6,396 nt of DNA from Desulfonatronovibrio sp. (lineage in GTDB: Bacteria; Desulfobacterota; Desulfovibrionia; Desulfovibrionales; Desulfonatronovibrionaceae), in NCBI GenBank assembly GCA_003558575.1, contig PWPY01000091.1, positions 1-6,396 on the forward strand, read 5' to 3'. The notes under the pieces were generated by a model. The model did no database searches, had not been told where the DNA came from, and saw only the letters and a list, made by a program, of their open reading frames with translations. The position numbers and the translations under genes are program-made. The stretch's first letter is position 1; each line of letters starts with the position of its first letter. This document shows, in pieces, positions 6,188 through 6,396 of the stretch.

Positions 6188-6396
6188 TTACATGCCTGGA
6201 TCGATAAATCCAAAATCTCCATTTTTGCGTCTGTAAACCACATTAACCCTTTCTGTCTCCGCATTGAGGAAAACCAGAAAATCATAATTCAGATCTTCTA
6301 ACTGCATGGCAGCCTCTTCAATGTCCATGGGTTTAGGTTCGTAATGGTCAGTGGCCACAATTCTTGGTTCCCTTTTGCCGCTCTCCACAGGACCGA
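6188..6396 (-). CDS. hpf: Ribosome hibernation promoting factor, long form, C-terminal domain (5' partial)
   Basis: Long-form HPF joins an N-terminal domain that occupies the 30S decoding centre to a C-terminal dimerisation domain that pairs ribosomes into inactive 100S particles. Only the last 68 residues are in the window. The frame is open to the right edge, so GTG 6386-6388 is an internal Val. The segment IVATDHYEPKPMDIEEAAMQ followed by FLVFLNAETERVNVVYRRKN and a final GFIDPGM closely follows the C-terminal domain pattern (KPMD.EEA...F.VF.NAET..VNVVYRR.DG..G.I.P). Its presence marks the long form and not the short E. coli type. It is the first visible gene of the - strand operon; rpoN commonly lies upstream in relatives but is not visible here. 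Confidence 0.95.
   Translation of the reverse strand, partial: GPVESGKREPRIVATDHYEPKPMDIEEAAMQLEDLNYDFLVFLNAETERVNVVYRRKNGDFGFIDPGM

Noticed and set aside
6386..6388. GTG at 6388 as the start of a 66-residue protein
   Set aside because: The frame continues past the right edge and the sequence is only the C-terminal domain of long HPF, so it is a cut gene.
1..6396. tRNA or rRNA genes, CRISPR arrays, insertion sequences or attachment sites
   Set aside because: Nearly all of the window is coding, the gaps are short, and no repeat array, transposase or RNA-gene-like sequence was seen.

Overview
The window holds two convergent gene blocks from a Gram-negative bacterium. A partial RND efflux pump with a small companion gene lies on the + strand (1-3080). 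A six-gene PTS and regulatory operon runs leftward on the - strand (6396-3116). An RND inner-membrane pump implies an outer membrane. The order hpf, ptsN, rapZ, then mannose-family EIIA, EIIB and EIIC resembles the rpoN-linked cluster of Desulfovibrio-type sulfate reducers. I therefore infer a moderate-GC member of Desulfovibrionales (Desulfobacterota). No marker gene here proves that.

Left block (+): the last 918 codons of a HAE1-type RND transporter, whose first roughly 120 residues lie outside the window. It is followed 25 bases later by a 98-residue protein that I tentatively place among the PII-like/ferredoxin-fold proteins found beside RND pumps. The block ends in a 35-base convergent gap with a small symmetric hairpin.

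Right block (-), in transcription order: the C-terminal domain of long-form hibernation promoting factor (hpf, cut by the right edge), ptsN (EIIA-Ntr), rapZ (a P-loop NTPase), a 121-base gap with repeats and alternative hairpins, then mannose/sorbose-family EIIA, EIIB and EIIC. Spacing within each half is tight: 2 bases for hpf-ptsN, 14 for ptsN-rapZ with the chosen start, 6 for IIA-IIB, and a 7-base overlap for IIB-IIC. This suggests one operon with a possible control point before EIIA. Known family roles tie it together: two phosphorylatable EIIA proteins, an EIIB that receives phosphate from EIIA, a membrane EIIC, the nucleotide-binding regulator RapZ, and a ribosome hibernation factor.

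The most notable observation is in EIIC. Its natural start (ATG at 3819, overlapping the EIIB stop, with a good ribosome binding site) is out of frame with the rest of the gene. The break lies at a run of nine T residues (- strand; 3761-3769). One extra T, or a -1 slip on U UUU UUG, would give an intact 234-residue EIIC whose N-terminus fits the family. This may be a sequencing error, a recent mutation, a phase-variable tract or productive slippage. No EIID, HPr or EI gene follows EIIC, so the permease is incomplete at this locus.
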